Shown: positions 17,776 to 27,040 of the stretch, piece by piece
Layout: each line of letters begins with the position of its first letter
Numbering within the stretch: position 1 is the stretch's first letter
Assembly: GCF_009362735.1 (NCBI RefSeq)
Contig: NZ_WHNP01000006.1
Span: 62,001 to 126,000 of the forward strand
Origin: Paraburkholderia franconis
GTDB lineage: Bacteria; Pseudomonadota; Gammaproteobacteria; Burkholderiales; Burkholderiaceae
Direction of reading: 5' to 3'
Length of the DNA stretch: 64,000 nucleotides
Notes under the pieces: model-generated
What the model was told of the DNA's origin: nothing
What the model saw: only the letters and a program-made list of their open reading frames with translations
Database searches by the model: none
Program-made: the position numbers and the translations under genes

Positions 17776-19137
17776 ATGCCCGCCAACCGTTTCGACACGC
17801 TTGCGCTGCATGCGGGCGCCGCGCCCGACCCCGCGACGGGCGCGCGCGCGACGCCCATCTATCAGACCACGTCGTTCTCGTTCCGCGACTGCGATCATGC
17901 CGCCGCGCTCTTCAATATGGAGCGCGCGGGCCATGTCTATTCGCGCATCTCGAACCCGACAGTCGCCGTGTTCGAAGAGCGCGTCGCCGCGCTCGAAAAC
18001 GGCGCGGGCGCGATCGGCACGGCGAGCGGCCAGGCAGCGCTGCACCTCGCCATCGCGACGCTGATGGGCGCGGGCTCGCACATCGTCGCGTCGAGCGCGC
18101 TGTACGGCGGCTCGCACAACCTGCTCAGCTACACATTGCCGCGCTTCGGCATCGAAACGACGTTCGTGAAGCCCGGCGATATCGACGCATGGCGTGCCGC
18201 GCTGCGCCCGAACACGAAGCTGCTGTTCGGCGAGACGCTCGGCAACCCGGGGCTCGACGTTCTGGACATCGCGGTAGTCGCGCAGATTGCGCATGAGCAC
18301 CGCGTGCCGCTGCTAGTCGACTCGACGTTCACCACGCCGTATCTGTTGAAGCCCTTCGATCACGGCGCGGACTTCGTCTACCACTCGGCGACCAAGTTTC
18401 TCGGCGGTCACGGCACGACGATCGGCGGCGTGCTCGTCGACGGCGGCACGTTCGACTTCGAGGCTTCGGGACGCTTCCCCGAATTCACGGAACCCTACGA
18501 AGGCTTTCACGGCATGGTCTTCGCCGAGGAAAGCACCGTCGCACCCTTCCTGCTGCGCGCGCGACGCGAAGGACTGCGCGACTTCGGCGCGTGTCTGCAT
18601 CCGCAAGCCGCCTGGCAACTGCTGCAAGGCATCGAAACCCTGCCGTTGCGGATGGAACGACATGTAGCGAATACGCGCAAGGTCGTCGAATTTCTCGCCG
18701 CGCACGCCGCCGTCGAATCCGTCGCATATCCGGAACTGCCCACGCATCCGGACCATGCGCTCGCGCAACGCCTGCTGCCGCGCGGCGCGGGCGCCGTGTC
18801 CAGCTTCAACCTGTGCGGCGATCGCGCCGCCGGCCGCGCGTTCATCGAGGCGCTGTCGCTGTTCTCGCATCTGGCGAATGTCGGCGACGCCCGCTCGCTC
18901 GTCATCCACCCGGCATCGACGACGCATTTCCGCATGGACGCCGCCGCCCTCGCCGCGGCGGGCATTGCGGAGGGCACGATCCGCCTTTCGATCGGCCTCG
19001 AAGACCCCGACGATCTGATCGACGATCTCAAGCGCGCGCTGAAAGCCGCGCAGAAGTCCGCGGGCAACTCCTCCCGTCAATCCGACCCACAATCCGCCAA
19101 CAAGCCGGCGGCCACTGGACGCAAGGAGTCCGCATGA
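17776..19137 (+). CDS. metY: O-acetylhomoserine (thiol)-lyase / O-succinylhomoserine sulfhydrylase type
   Basis: PLP-dependent enzyme of the Cys/Met metabolism family (453 residues) that makes homocysteine from an activated homoserine and sulfide. Motifs: LHAGAAPDPATGARATPIYQ at the N-terminus, YSRISNPT, SGQAAL, and the PLP lysine in HSATKFLGGHGTTIGG (about residue 205). The long final segment (SVGL..DDLIDDL) matches the family; the last about 25 residues are a low-complexity tail. Acetyl- versus succinyl-homoserine preference cannot be decided. Its stop overlaps the next start (ATGA). Confidence 0.88.
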   Translation: MPANRFDTLALHAGAAPDPATGARATPIYQTTSFSFRDCDHAAALFNMERAGHVYSRISNPTVAVFEERVAALENGAGAIGTASGQAALHLAIATLMGAGSHIVASSALYGGSHNLLSYTLPRFGIETTFVKPGDIDAWRAALRPNTKLLFGETLGNPGLDVLDIAVVAQIAHEHRVPLLVDSTFTTPYLLKPFDHGADFVYHSATKFLGGHGTTIGGVLVDGGTFDFEASGRFPEFTEPYEGFHGMVFAEESTVAPFLLRARREGLRDFGACLHPQAAWQLLQGIETLPLRMERHVANTRKVVEFLAAHAAVESVAYPELPTHPDHALAQRLLPRGAGAVSSFNLCGDRAAGRAFIEALSLFSHLANVGDARSLVIHPASTTHFRMDAAALAAAGIAEGTIRLSIGLEDPDDLIDDLKRALKAAQKSAGNSSRQSDPQSANKPAATGRKESA

Positions 19138-19979
19138 TCGTCGACGTGAACGGCAAACTGGCCTATGCGTACACGGGCGGCAAGGCATTCGATGCCGCGT
19201 TGCCCACGGCCGTCTTCATTCATGGCGCCGAGCACGACCACAGCGTGTGGGCGCTGCAGACGCGCTACTTCGCACACCACGGCTTCAGCGTGCTCGCCGT
19301 CGATCTGCCCGGCCATCATCGCAGCGCCGGCCCCGCGCTGACCAGCATCGGCGCGATGGCCGACTGGCTGGCCGCGTTGCTCGACGCGCTGGGCGTCGCG
19401 CGCGCGTTCGTCGCCGGACACAGCATGGGCTCGCTCGTCGCGCTCGATTTCGCGGCCCGCTACCCGTCGCGCGCGACGCACCTTGCCCTCGTCGCGACGG
19501 CCGTGCCGATGGCCGTCTCCGACACGCTGCTCGACGCCGCCCGCGAGCGCGAGCCGGACGCGATCGAATTGGTGAACCAGTGGTCGCATTCGACCATCGC
19601 CGCCAAGCCCTCGTGCCCCGCGCCCGGCTTCTGGTTGCACGGCATGAACCAGCGGCTGATGGAGCGCGTGTCGGCAACGGGCGAGCCGCAGCTCTTTCAC
19701 ACCGACTTCAGCGTCTGCAATGCATACACGGACGGCCTCGCCCGCGCTGCGCAAGTGACGTGCCCAGTGCGCCTGATCGTCGGCCGGCGCGATCTGATGA
19801 CGCCACCGCGCGCAGCCAGGGCGCTCGCCGACGCGCTGCGCGAAGCGGACGTGCCCGTCGACACGATCACGCTCGACGCCGGTCACGCGCTGATGTCCGA
19901 GCAGCCCGACGCGACACTCGACGCGCTCTACACGTTCGCGACCACACGCACTTCGAACCGTCCACCTGCATCACATTAA
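19134..19979 (+). CDS. Alpha/beta hydrolase, coupled to metY
   Basis: A 281-residue hydrolase that begins inside the metY stop (ATGA at 19134-19137), so it is translationally coupled. It shows VFIHGAEHDHSVW (oxyanion loop), the nucleophile GHSMGS (Ser about 97), RLIVGRRDLMTPP with the probable acid aspartate, and LDAGHALMSE with the catalytic histidine. Cytoplasmic; substrate unknown. Coupling to metY hints at a role around sulfur-amino-acid esters or thioesters, but this is a guess from context. Confidence 0.86.
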   Translation: MIVDVNGKLAYAYTGGKAFDAALPTAVFIHGAEHDHSVWALQTRYFAHHGFSVLAVDLPGHHRSAGPALTSIGAMADWLAALLDALGVARAFVAGHSMGSLVALDFAARYPSRATHLALVATAVPMAVSDTLLDAAREREPDAIELVNQWSHSTIAAKPSCPAPGFWLHGMNQRLMERVSATGEPQLFHTDFSVCNAYTDGLARAAQVTCPVRLIVGRRDLMTPPRAARALADALREADVPVDTITLDAGHALMSEQPDATLDALYTFATTRTSNRPPASH

Positions 19980-20113
19980 CCGCGCCGGAAAGCGCACGCC
20001 ATATGCCGGATGGCCAGGTTGCACGTGCCTGTCGATAGCAGCACAATGAATCCATGCCTGCGCGGGTCGGACAGTACCTGCGCCGCCGATGCGGGCAGGC
20101 AATGGAGGCGATC

Positions 20114-20437
20114 ATGAGCCATCAGACAACGCACGACGAGCACTTTGCGAGCTTCGCGGAGTTCTATCCGTACTATCTGACCGAGCATCGCAACACGATG
20201 TCGCGGCGGCTGCATTTCATCGGATCGCTCGGTGTGATCGGCTGCGTCGCGATGGCCGTCGCGACGGGCGACTGGCTATGGCTGCCCGCTGCCGTCGTGT
20301 GCGGCTACGGGTTCGCCTGGGTCGGGCATTTCTTCTTCGAGAAGAACAGGCCCGCGACATTCCGGCATCCCGTCTACAGCCTGATGGGCGACTGGGTAAT
20401 GTTCAAGGACATCTGCACCGGGCGCATTTCGCTCTAG
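20114..20437 (+). CDS. Mpo1-like / DUF962 membrane protein
   Basis: A 107-residue small membrane protein of the DUF962 family. It has the N-terminal motif EFYPYYLTEHRNTMSRRLHF, two hydrophobic helices (about 38-75), and EKNRPATFRHPVYSLMGDW near the C-terminus. The yeast relative Mpo1 is an iron-dependent dioxygenase of 2-hydroxy fatty acids; whether this protein is the same is unknown. I chose ATG 20114 (MSHQTT), behind GGAGGCG; an in-frame ATG at 20102 is the alternative. Confidence 0.82.
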   Translation: MSHQTTHDEHFASFAEFYPYYLTEHRNTMSRRLHFIGSLGVIGCVAMAVATGDWLWLPAAVVCGYGFAWVGHFFFEKNRPATFRHPVYSLMGDWVMFKDICTGRISL

Positions 20438-20516
20438 CGTCGGCGCCGGTTGAAGTGCGCGGAACGACGCAAAAAAGTGCGAAAGGATCAAAGGCAACCG
20501 TTGACGGCAAGCAGCT

Positions 20517-21836
20517 TCAAGCCGTCTGCTGCGGCAACGCGGGCGTGCCGTTCGCGCCCGTCTGAGGCTGCTGCGCAATTCCCCGAGAAGCCGCCCGCGC
20601 CGCCAGCAAGCTCGCAAGCGACACATTGAGCCGTTCGGTATCGAGCGCGGCGAGCAGCATCGCGCTGTCGACGCGCGTCGAATCGAGTTTCAGCTGATAA
20701 GCCAGCTCGTCGTGGTCGATCACGAACAGGTCGAAGAGCCGCTTGACCGTGATCTGATTCGGATTCGCGACCAGCAGGAAATGCGGCCGCTGGCCATTCT
20801 CGTCGAGCTGGACGATCCAGTCGATCGACTCCAGTTGTTGCAACAGGCGCACGGTCGTCGCCAGATCGCGCCGCAATGCGCGAGCGAGTTCGGGCACCGT
20901 GTAGCCGTGCGTGCCCGCGTCGCGCGCTTCGGCGAGGCGCGCAAGCAGTTCGAGCGAATCGAGCAGATCGCTGCCAGGAAAGTCCCGGCGATGAAACTGC
21001 CCGATGCGTATCGCGGGCAGCGCCGACGCGATCATCGCGCCCGCGAGCGTGATGAACCAGCTGAGGTACATCCACAGCAGAAAGAGCGGCACGACGGCGA
21101 ACGCGCCGTACACGGCGGTATAAGTGGGAATGCGCCGGATGTAGAAGCCGAAGCCGCGCTTCGCGAACTCGAACGCGATGGCCGCCGTCACGCCACCGAC
21201 AATCGCGTCGCGCCACTCGACGCGGCAGTTCGGCAAGAACACATAGAGCAGCGTGAACGCGAGCACCGTCAGCGGCAACGCCGCGCCCGCCAGCGCCCAT
21301 TCGATCAGCGGCGTGATGCGTTGCGCGGCCGTATAGCTCATCGACTGCGTGAACAGATACGACGAGATCGACAGGCTCACGCCGATCAGAATCGGCCCGA
21401 GCGTCAGGATCGCCCAGTAGACCAGCACGCGCTGCGCGAACGGCCGCGCCTTGCGCACGCGCCAGATCACGTTGAACGCGGATTCGACCGTCATCATCGT
21501 CATCACGGACGTGACGAACAGCACGATCATCCCGAGCGTCGTCAGCCCCTTCGCCTTCGACGCGAACTGGTTCAGATACTTGAAGATCTGGCTGCTGACC
21601 TGATCGGGCATCAGGTGTTCGGCGAGAAAGGTCTGCAGCGACGCCTGAAATTGCGCAAAGATCGGGAACGCCGTGAAGAGCGCGAACGCGACCGTCGCGA
21701 GCGGCACCAGCGACAGCATCGTCGTGAACGTCAGACTGCCAGCCACCTGCGGGATGCGATCCTCGCCGCTACGCTTCGCGGCGAATTCCGCGAGACGCTT
21801 GAGCGCGTCGAGATCGAGACGCAACCTGGACAACAA
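20517..21836 (-). CDS. YihY/UPF0761-family inner membrane protein
   Basis: A 439-residue protein. Residues about 25-285 hold six membrane helices of the YihY (formerly RNase BN) family, with AGSLTFTTMLSLVPL and ITLAGAMIASALP; the C-terminal about 150 residues are a cytoplasmic winged-helix-like segment (YTVPELARALRRDLATTVRL). No activity is established. The start is probably TTG 21836 (LLSRLRLDL): homologues I recall begin MLSR, and GGAGGAGG lies 5 bases before it. A GTG further upstream (21881) has no such site. Confidence 0.86.
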   Translation of the reverse strand: MLSRLRLDLDALKRLAEFAAKRSGEDRIPQVAGSLTFTTMLSLVPLATVAFALFTAFPIFAQFQASLQTFLAEHLMPDQVSSQIFKYLNQFASKAKGLTTLGMIVLFVTSVMTMMTVESAFNVIWRVRKARPFAQRVLVYWAILTLGPILIGVSLSISSYLFTQSMSYTAAQRITPLIEWALAGAALPLTVLAFTLLYVFLPNCRVEWRDAIVGGVTAAIAFEFAKRGFGFYIRRIPTYTAVYGAFAVVPLFLLWMYLSWFITLAGAMIASALPAIRIGQFHRRDFPGSDLLDSLELLARLAEARDAGTHGYTVPELARALRRDLATTVRLLQQLESIDWIVQLDENGQRPHFLLVANPNQITVKRLFDLFVIDHDELAYQLKLDSTRVDSAMLLAALDTERLNVSLASLLAARAASRGIAQQPQTGANGTPALPQQTA

Positions 21837-21841
21837 GACAA

Positions 21842-21849
21842 CCTCCTCC
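21842..21849 (-). promoter_or_regulatory. Strong Shine-Dalgarno selecting a TTG start
   Basis: GGAGGAGG read leftward, 5 bases before TTG at 21836. It decides the start of the YihY-family gene in favour of TTG. Confidence 0.7.
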
Positions 21850-21981
21850 GGCTTTCGACTTCGATTTCGACTTCGATACACATGCGCGTGACGGCCGACG
21901 CATCATCAGGCGTTCGACGAACCCACGGTTGATTCATCCGAAAGCAGTCACCCGAAAGCGGACCGCAAGCAACAGAGATGA

Positions 21982-22650
<669 letters not shown>

Positions 22651-22652
22651 AT

Positions 22653-23081
22653 ATGCCGCGCGACGCAGCTGACACGGGCGCGCGAGGCAATCGCGCTGCC
22701 GCATCGGGCGCGGCGCTTGCGCTCATCGCGTTGATCGCGCTGTGCGTCGCGTGGGAATGGTGGCTTGCGCCGTTGCGCGCAGGCGGCTCGCTGCTGGTGC
22801 TCAAGGCCGTGCCGCTGTTGCTCGCGCTGCCGGGCGTGTTCCGCAAGCGGCTCTACACGCTGCAATGGGCGTCGATGCTGAGCCTGCTGTATCTGATGGA
22901 AGGCATCGTGCGCGGCATGTCCGACCGCGGCTTGAGCGCTCGCCTCGGCTGGTGCGAGGTGCTGCTCGCCGCGACGTTCTTCGTCTGCGCGCTCGTCTAT
23001 GTCGCGCCATTCAAGCGCGCGGCGAAACGACATGCGCGCGAGAATGTACCTGCAAGCGGACCTGCAAGCGGTTCCGCCTGA
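22653..23081 (+). CDS. DUF2069 inner membrane protein
   Basis: A 142-residue protein with four hydrophobic stretches (about 18-38, 45-62, 68-82, 104-122), including LLALPGVFRKRLYTLQWASM, the part I recognise as DUF2069. Function unknown. I give ATG 22653; a GTG two codons earlier (22647) overlaps the wrbA stop as GTGA and is an equally good start. Probably co-transcribed with wrbA. Confidence 0.8.
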   Translation: MPRDAADTGARGNRAAASGAALALIALIALCVAWEWWLAPLRAGGSLLVLKAVPLLLALPGVFRKRLYTLQWASMLSLLYLMEGIVRGMSDRGLSARLGWCEVLLAATFFVCALVYVAPFKRAAKRHARENVPASGPASGSA

Positions 23082-23217
23082 ATTGCCCGCCGCCGCGCGA
23101 CGCCAGCCCCGCCGCGCAGCGCCCCGATGACCCGGTGGCTGCCATAGCCACAGTGGCCCAACCCGCGCGAGATTCGCGCACCAGCCGCACATGCGCTACC
23201 CGTTCTGACCGACCAAC

Positions 23218-24645
23218 ATGAATTCCGCCGCTACTTCGCCCTTCGTCGCCGCGTGCATCGATGCCATCGGCGCCGCGCACGTCCTCACCGATCCGCACGA
23301 CACCGCGCCCTTTCTGACCGACTGGCGCCGACGCTACACGGGCAGCGCGTGCGCGGTGCTGTGTCCGTCGACGGCTGACGAGGTCGCCGCGCTCGTGCGG
23401 CTCGCGAACGAGCACCGCGTCTCGATCGTGCCGCAAGGCGGCAATACGGGCCTCGCGGGCGGCGCCACGCCCGATGCGAGCGGCGCGCAAGCCGTGCTGA
23501 GCCTCAAGCGGCTGAACCGCGTGCGCGACGTCGATCCGCACAACAACACGATCACCGTCGAAGCGGGCGTCGTGCTCGCGGACATCCAGGCGCGCGCCGA
23601 AGCGGCGGGACGCCTGTTCCCGCTGAGCCTCGCGGCGGAAGGCAGCTGCTCGATCGGCGGCAATCTGTCGACGAACGCGGGCGGCACGGGCGTGCTGCGC
23701 TACGGCAATACGCGCGAACTGTGTCTCGGCCTCGAAGTCGTGACGCCGCAAGGCGAGCTGTGGGACGGGCTGCGCGGACTGCGCAAGGACAATACAGGCT
23801 ACGATCTGCGCGATCTCTTCATCGGCGCGGAAGGCACGCTCGGCATCATCACGGCTGCCGTGATGAAGCTGCATCCGCAGCCGGCCGCGCGCGTGACCGC
23901 GCTCGCCGCACTGCCGTCGCCGCATGCCGCGCTGGATTTTCTGTCGCTCGCGCAGCGTCACGCCGGGCCGCTGCTGACGGGCTTCGAGCTGATGTCGGAT
24001 TTCTGCCTGCAACTCGTGGGCAAGCATTTCGCGCAGATGCGCTATCCGTTCGCGCAACGGCATGCGCAGATCGTGCTGCTCGAACTGTCGGACAGCGAGA
24101 GCGAGGAGCATGCGCGCGCCCTCTTCGAGCGGCTGATGGAAACAGCGCTCGAAGACAATCTCGTCGAAGATGCCGTGGTCGCGGAGAATCTCGCGCAGTC
24201 GAAGGCGTTCTGGAATCTGCGCGAGCACATTCCGCTCGCGCAGGCCGAAGAAGGACTGAACATCAAGCACGATATTGCCGTGCCGATTTCGCGCATCGGC
24301 CACTTCATCGACGAAACCGATGCCGCGATCGCGAAGGCCGTGCCGGGCGCGCGCATGGTCACGTTCGGCCATCTCGGCGACGGCAATCTGCACTACAACG
24401 TGCAGGCGCCGGAAGGCGTCGACGCAAAAGCGTTTCTCGCCCAGTACCAGAGCGCGATGAATCAGATCGTCTACGACAGCGTGCATCGGCATCGCGGCAG
24501 CATCAGCGCGGAGCACGGAGTCGGGCAGCTAAAAATCGACGAAGCCGCGCAATACAAGTCGGACGTCGAAGTGCGTCTGATGAAGACATTGAAAGCAGCG
24601 TTCGATCCGCTCAACCTGATGAATCCCGGCAAGGTGCTACGCTAA
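23218..24645 (+). CDS. FAD-binding oxidoreductase, GlcD / D-2-hydroxyglutarate dehydrogenase family
   Basis: A 475-residue flavoprotein that oxidises a D-2-hydroxy acid. The PP-loop FAD domain has GGNTGLAGGATPD (about 77-90) and SIGGNLSTNAGG (about 140-152). The C-terminal cap carries the metal-site motif FGHLGDGNLHYNV and SAEHGVGQLK. Start ATG 23218. It resembles single-subunit D-2-hydroxyglutarate or D-lactate dehydrogenases, and the exact substrate is not decidable. A metallophosphoesterase gene follows after 27 bases. Confidence 0.9.
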   Translation: MNSAATSPFVAACIDAIGAAHVLTDPHDTAPFLTDWRRRYTGSACAVLCPSTADEVAALVRLANEHRVSIVPQGGNTGLAGGATPDASGAQAVLSLKRLNRVRDVDPHNNTITVEAGVVLADIQARAEAAGRLFPLSLAAEGSCSIGGNLSTNAGGTGVLRYGNTRELCLGLEVVTPQGELWDGLRGLRKDNTGYDLRDLFIGAEGTLGIITAAVMKLHPQPAARVTALAALPSPHAALDFLSLAQRHAGPLLTGFELMSDFCLQLVGKHFAQMRYPFAQRHAQIVLLELSDSESEEHARALFERLMETALEDNLVEDAVVAENLAQSKAFWNLREHIPLAQAEEGLNIKHDIAVPISRIGHFIDETDAAIAKAVPGARMVTFGHLGDGNLHYNVQAPEGVDAKAFLAQYQSAMNQIVYDSVHRHRGSISAEHGVGQLKIDEAAQYKSDVEVRLMKTLKAAFDPLNLMNPGKVLR

Positions 24646-24672
24646 CGGCATGGGTATCGACGAGAGGCGTTT

Positions 24673-25524
24673 ATGAAGATCCGCGTGCTGTCCGACCTGC
24701 ATCTCGAGTGCGACGAGCCGGAAGTGATCCCGCATGCAAAAGCCGATCTCGTCGTGCTGGCGGGCGACATTCACAACCACGCCGAAGGGTTGCGCTGGGC
24801 GGCCGAAACGTTCGACGGCACGGTGCCCGTCGTCTACGTGCCGGGCAATCACGAATACTATGACGGCGAGTTCGGCGCGCTCGAAGCGGCGATGCACGAC
24901 GCGGCCGCGAGCGTCGACAACGTGCACTTTCTCAACAACGCGACGCTCGTCGATCCCGATGGCGGATGGCGCGTGCTCGGCACGACGCTGTGGACCGACT
25001 TCGACCTGTATGGCGCCGATGAAGATTCGCGCGCGACATCGATTGCGGCCGCCGAGCGCGTAATGCTCGACTATCGCGGATTGATTCAGGTGACGTGGAC
25101 GGCGGGCAACGATGCCGACGATGCAACCGACCCGCAACGCGTGAACCGCGTACAGGACAACACGCCGCGCAACCTCACCGCCGCCGATACGCTCGCGCTT
25201 CACCGGCACGCGCGCGCGTGGCTGGAAACGGAACTGGCCAAACCGTTCGGCGGCAAGACGATCGTCGTCACGCATCACGCGCCGCATTTACGCAGTCTCG
25301 CCGAGCGTTACGCGGACGACCCCGTGTCGGCGGGCTTCGTGAATCATTTGCCGTCGCTCGTGCGCGCGCCTGTCACGCTGTGGGTGCACGGACACACGCA
25401 CACGGCCTTCGATTACGTGGAGAACGGGACGCGCGTCGTCTGCAATCCGCGCGGCTATATCGACCGCCGCACGCGTCGGCTCGAAAACACCGAGTTCGCG
25501 TGGGACAAGGTCGTGGAACTCTGA
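24673..25524 (+). CDS. Calcineurin-like metallophosphoesterase
   Basis: A 283-residue binuclear-metal phosphoesterase. All five motifs are present: SDLHLE (about 7-12), GDIHNH (about 34), GNHEYYD (about 58), THHAPH (about 200) and HGHTHTAF (about 238). No signal peptide, so it is cytoplasmic. Substrate unknown. It starts 27 bases after the GlcD-like gene and is probably on the same transcript. Confidence 0.9.
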   Translation: MKIRVLSDLHLECDEPEVIPHAKADLVVLAGDIHNHAEGLRWAAETFDGTVPVVYVPGNHEYYDGEFGALEAAMHDAAASVDNVHFLNNATLVDPDGGWRVLGTTLWTDFDLYGADEDSRATSIAAAERVMLDYRGLIQVTWTAGNDADDATDPQRVNRVQDNTPRNLTAADTLALHRHARAWLETELAKPFGGKTIVVTHHAPHLRSLAERYADDPVSAGFVNHLPSLVRAPVTLWVHGHTHTAFDYVENGTRVVCNPRGYIDRRTRRLENTEFAWDKVVEL

Positions 25525-25566
25525 AAGTCCGCTTAAAGGTCTGCCTGAAGGCCTGCTACCCACCGG

Positions 25567-25725
25567 CTACATGCTGCTGGCATCGCGCGAGCGCCGTGCG
25601 GGCCGCCCGGCGCGCACGGGCACGAGCCGCGCCTGAGGCCGCAACCGCCGGAGAATGTCGCGCGACGCCGCGATTCCAATCAGTCCGAGCATGACGGCGA
25701 CGCCGATCATCAGATGCGTATCCAT
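25567..25725 (-). CDS. Small 52-residue membrane protein, hypothetical
   Basis: A short leftward frame, ATG 25725 to TAG 25567, preceded by GAGGGAATC, a good ribosome site. Residues about 5-20 (LMIGVAVMLGLIGIAAS) form one hydrophobic helix, followed by a very basic tail with ten arginines. This fits a single-pass inner membrane peptide with a cytoplasmic tail. I do not recognise a family. It is convergent with the metallophosphoesterase gene. Confidence 0.5.
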   Translation of the reverse strand: MDTHLMIGVAVMLGLIGIAASRDILRRLRPQARLVPVRAGRPARRSRDASSM

Positions 25726-25939
25726 GATTCCCTCTTCGTTTCAGATGTGCCTGCGTGCCGGAAGATCTCGGCCTTGACGAAACGTTAGCAAACCCGATGC
25801 CGCGAGGAAGTAAGGAAGTGTTGCCGCGCAACGGCGGGATGTAACAGAGCGTCAAAGGTCTTTCCTGCGCATTTCCTGCATCACGCATGCACCACACGCC
25901 GCACATCGGATGCATCACTTCGCGTCGTGCCGGGCGGTG

Positions 25940-26878
25940 TCAGGTGCGCGCGAATTTGCGCAGTTCGGCCTGATCGGCGGCAAGCGTCGCGGGCAGTTCG
26001 TCGCGCAGGAATTCGACCCACGTGCGAATCTTCGCGTCCAGATACTGCCGCGACGGATACAGCGCGTACACGTTCATCTCCTGCGAGATGTACTCCGGCA
26101 GAATCCACACGAGCTCGCCGCTGCGCAGGCCCGCAATCGCCGAATAGATCGGCAGCACCGCGACGCCCATCCCTTCGCGCACGGCCACGGCCATCGCTTC
26201 CGCGACGTTGATCTGGAACGTGGTCGCGCCGAGATGCAGCGTCTCCTGGCCATTGGGACCGTCGAACGTCCATTCGTCGGCGGGCATGACGGGCGTGATC
26301 ATCTGCAGGCACGTATGGCCGCGCAGATCGGCGAGCGTCTGCGGCACGCCGTTGCGCTCCAGATAATCGGGCGACGCGCACGCGATGCTGAACGCGCTGC
26401 CCAGGCGCTGCGACACGAGCCCGGAGTCCGGCAGGCTCTGCGCGAGCACGAGCGCGACGTCATAGCCTTCGTCGAGCAGATCGGGCATGCGCTGCGCGAG
26501 CGTCAGTTCGAGATGGACGTCGGGATAGCGCTGCTGATAGCGGCCGACGGCGGGCACCACGTAGTGCTGGCCGAAGCTCGTCATCGCATGGACTTTCAGC
26601 TTGCCCGACGGACGCGCGTGCGCGTCGCTGGCTTCGGCTTCCGCCTGGTCGACGTACGCGAGGATCTGCTCGCAGCGCTGCAGATAGCGCTCGCCCGCTT
26701 CCGTGAGCGCGATGCGGCGCGTCGTGCGGTTCAACAGACGCGTGCGCAGATGCGCCTCGAGATCGGAGACGGCACGCGACGCATAGGCCGTCGTCGTGTT
26801 GAGATGCTGCGCCGCGCCCGTAAAGCTGCCCGCTTCGACGACGCGGACAAATACGCGCATGTTCTGAAGCGTATCCAT
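25940..26878 (-). CDS. LysR-family regulator divergent from the efflux operon
   Basis: A 312-residue LysR regulator. The winged helix-turn-helix is residues 1-60 (MRVFVRVVEAGSFTGAAQHL, then ASRAVSDLEAHL), followed by a periplasmic-binding-like effector domain (about 90-295). Start ATG 26878 (MDTLQNM); the frame runs 29 codons upstream through non-similar sequence. It diverges from the NodT-FUSC-DUF1656-HlyD operon, and in the related aae system the divergent LysR regulator (AaeR) controls the pump. The same role is likely here. Confidence 0.88.
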   Translation of the reverse strand: MDTLQNMRVFVRVVEAGSFTGAAQHLNTTTAYASRAVSDLEAHLRTRLLNRTTRRIALTEAGERYLQRCEQILAYVDQAEAEASDAHARPSGKLKVHAMTSFGQHYVVPAVGRYQQRYPDVHLELTLAQRMPDLLDEGYDVALVLAQSLPDSGLVSQRLGSAFSIACASPDYLERNGVPQTLADLRGHTCLQMITPVMPADEWTFDGPNGQETLHLGATTFQINVAEAMAVAVREGMGVAVLPIYSAIAGLRSGELVWILPEYISQEMNVYALYPSRQYLDAKIRTWVEFLRDELPATLAADQAELRKFART

Positions 26879-26970
26879 ATTTCGAATCCAATCTCTCTGT
26901 ACGGGAAGGATTGTTGCACGATTTGGAAAGACGATTATCTCATTCTCCGTAAGTATGCGTTGCACCCTTA

Positions 26971-26992
26971 CGGGTTATTCCTTAATTACCCG
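26971..26992. promoter_or_regulatory. Candidate LysR binding site
   Basis: CGGGT and ACCCG separated by 12 AT-rich bases, lying just upstream of and over the -35 position of the efflux promoter. It is placed as expected for activation by the divergent LysR protein. Only five matched bases per arm. Confidence 0.35.
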
Positions 26993-26997
26993 AAAAA

Positions 26998-27003
26998 TAT
27001 AAT
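26998..27003 (+). promoter_or_regulatory. -10 box (TATAAT) of the efflux operon
   Basis: Perfect TATAAT 38 bases before the GTG start, with a poor -35 (TTATTC at 26975). A good -10 with a weak -35 suggests dependence on an activator. Confidence 0.5.
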
Positions 27004-27040
27004 GACACTCTAGGTTATATAGTCTTTTGGAGAGCAAATC

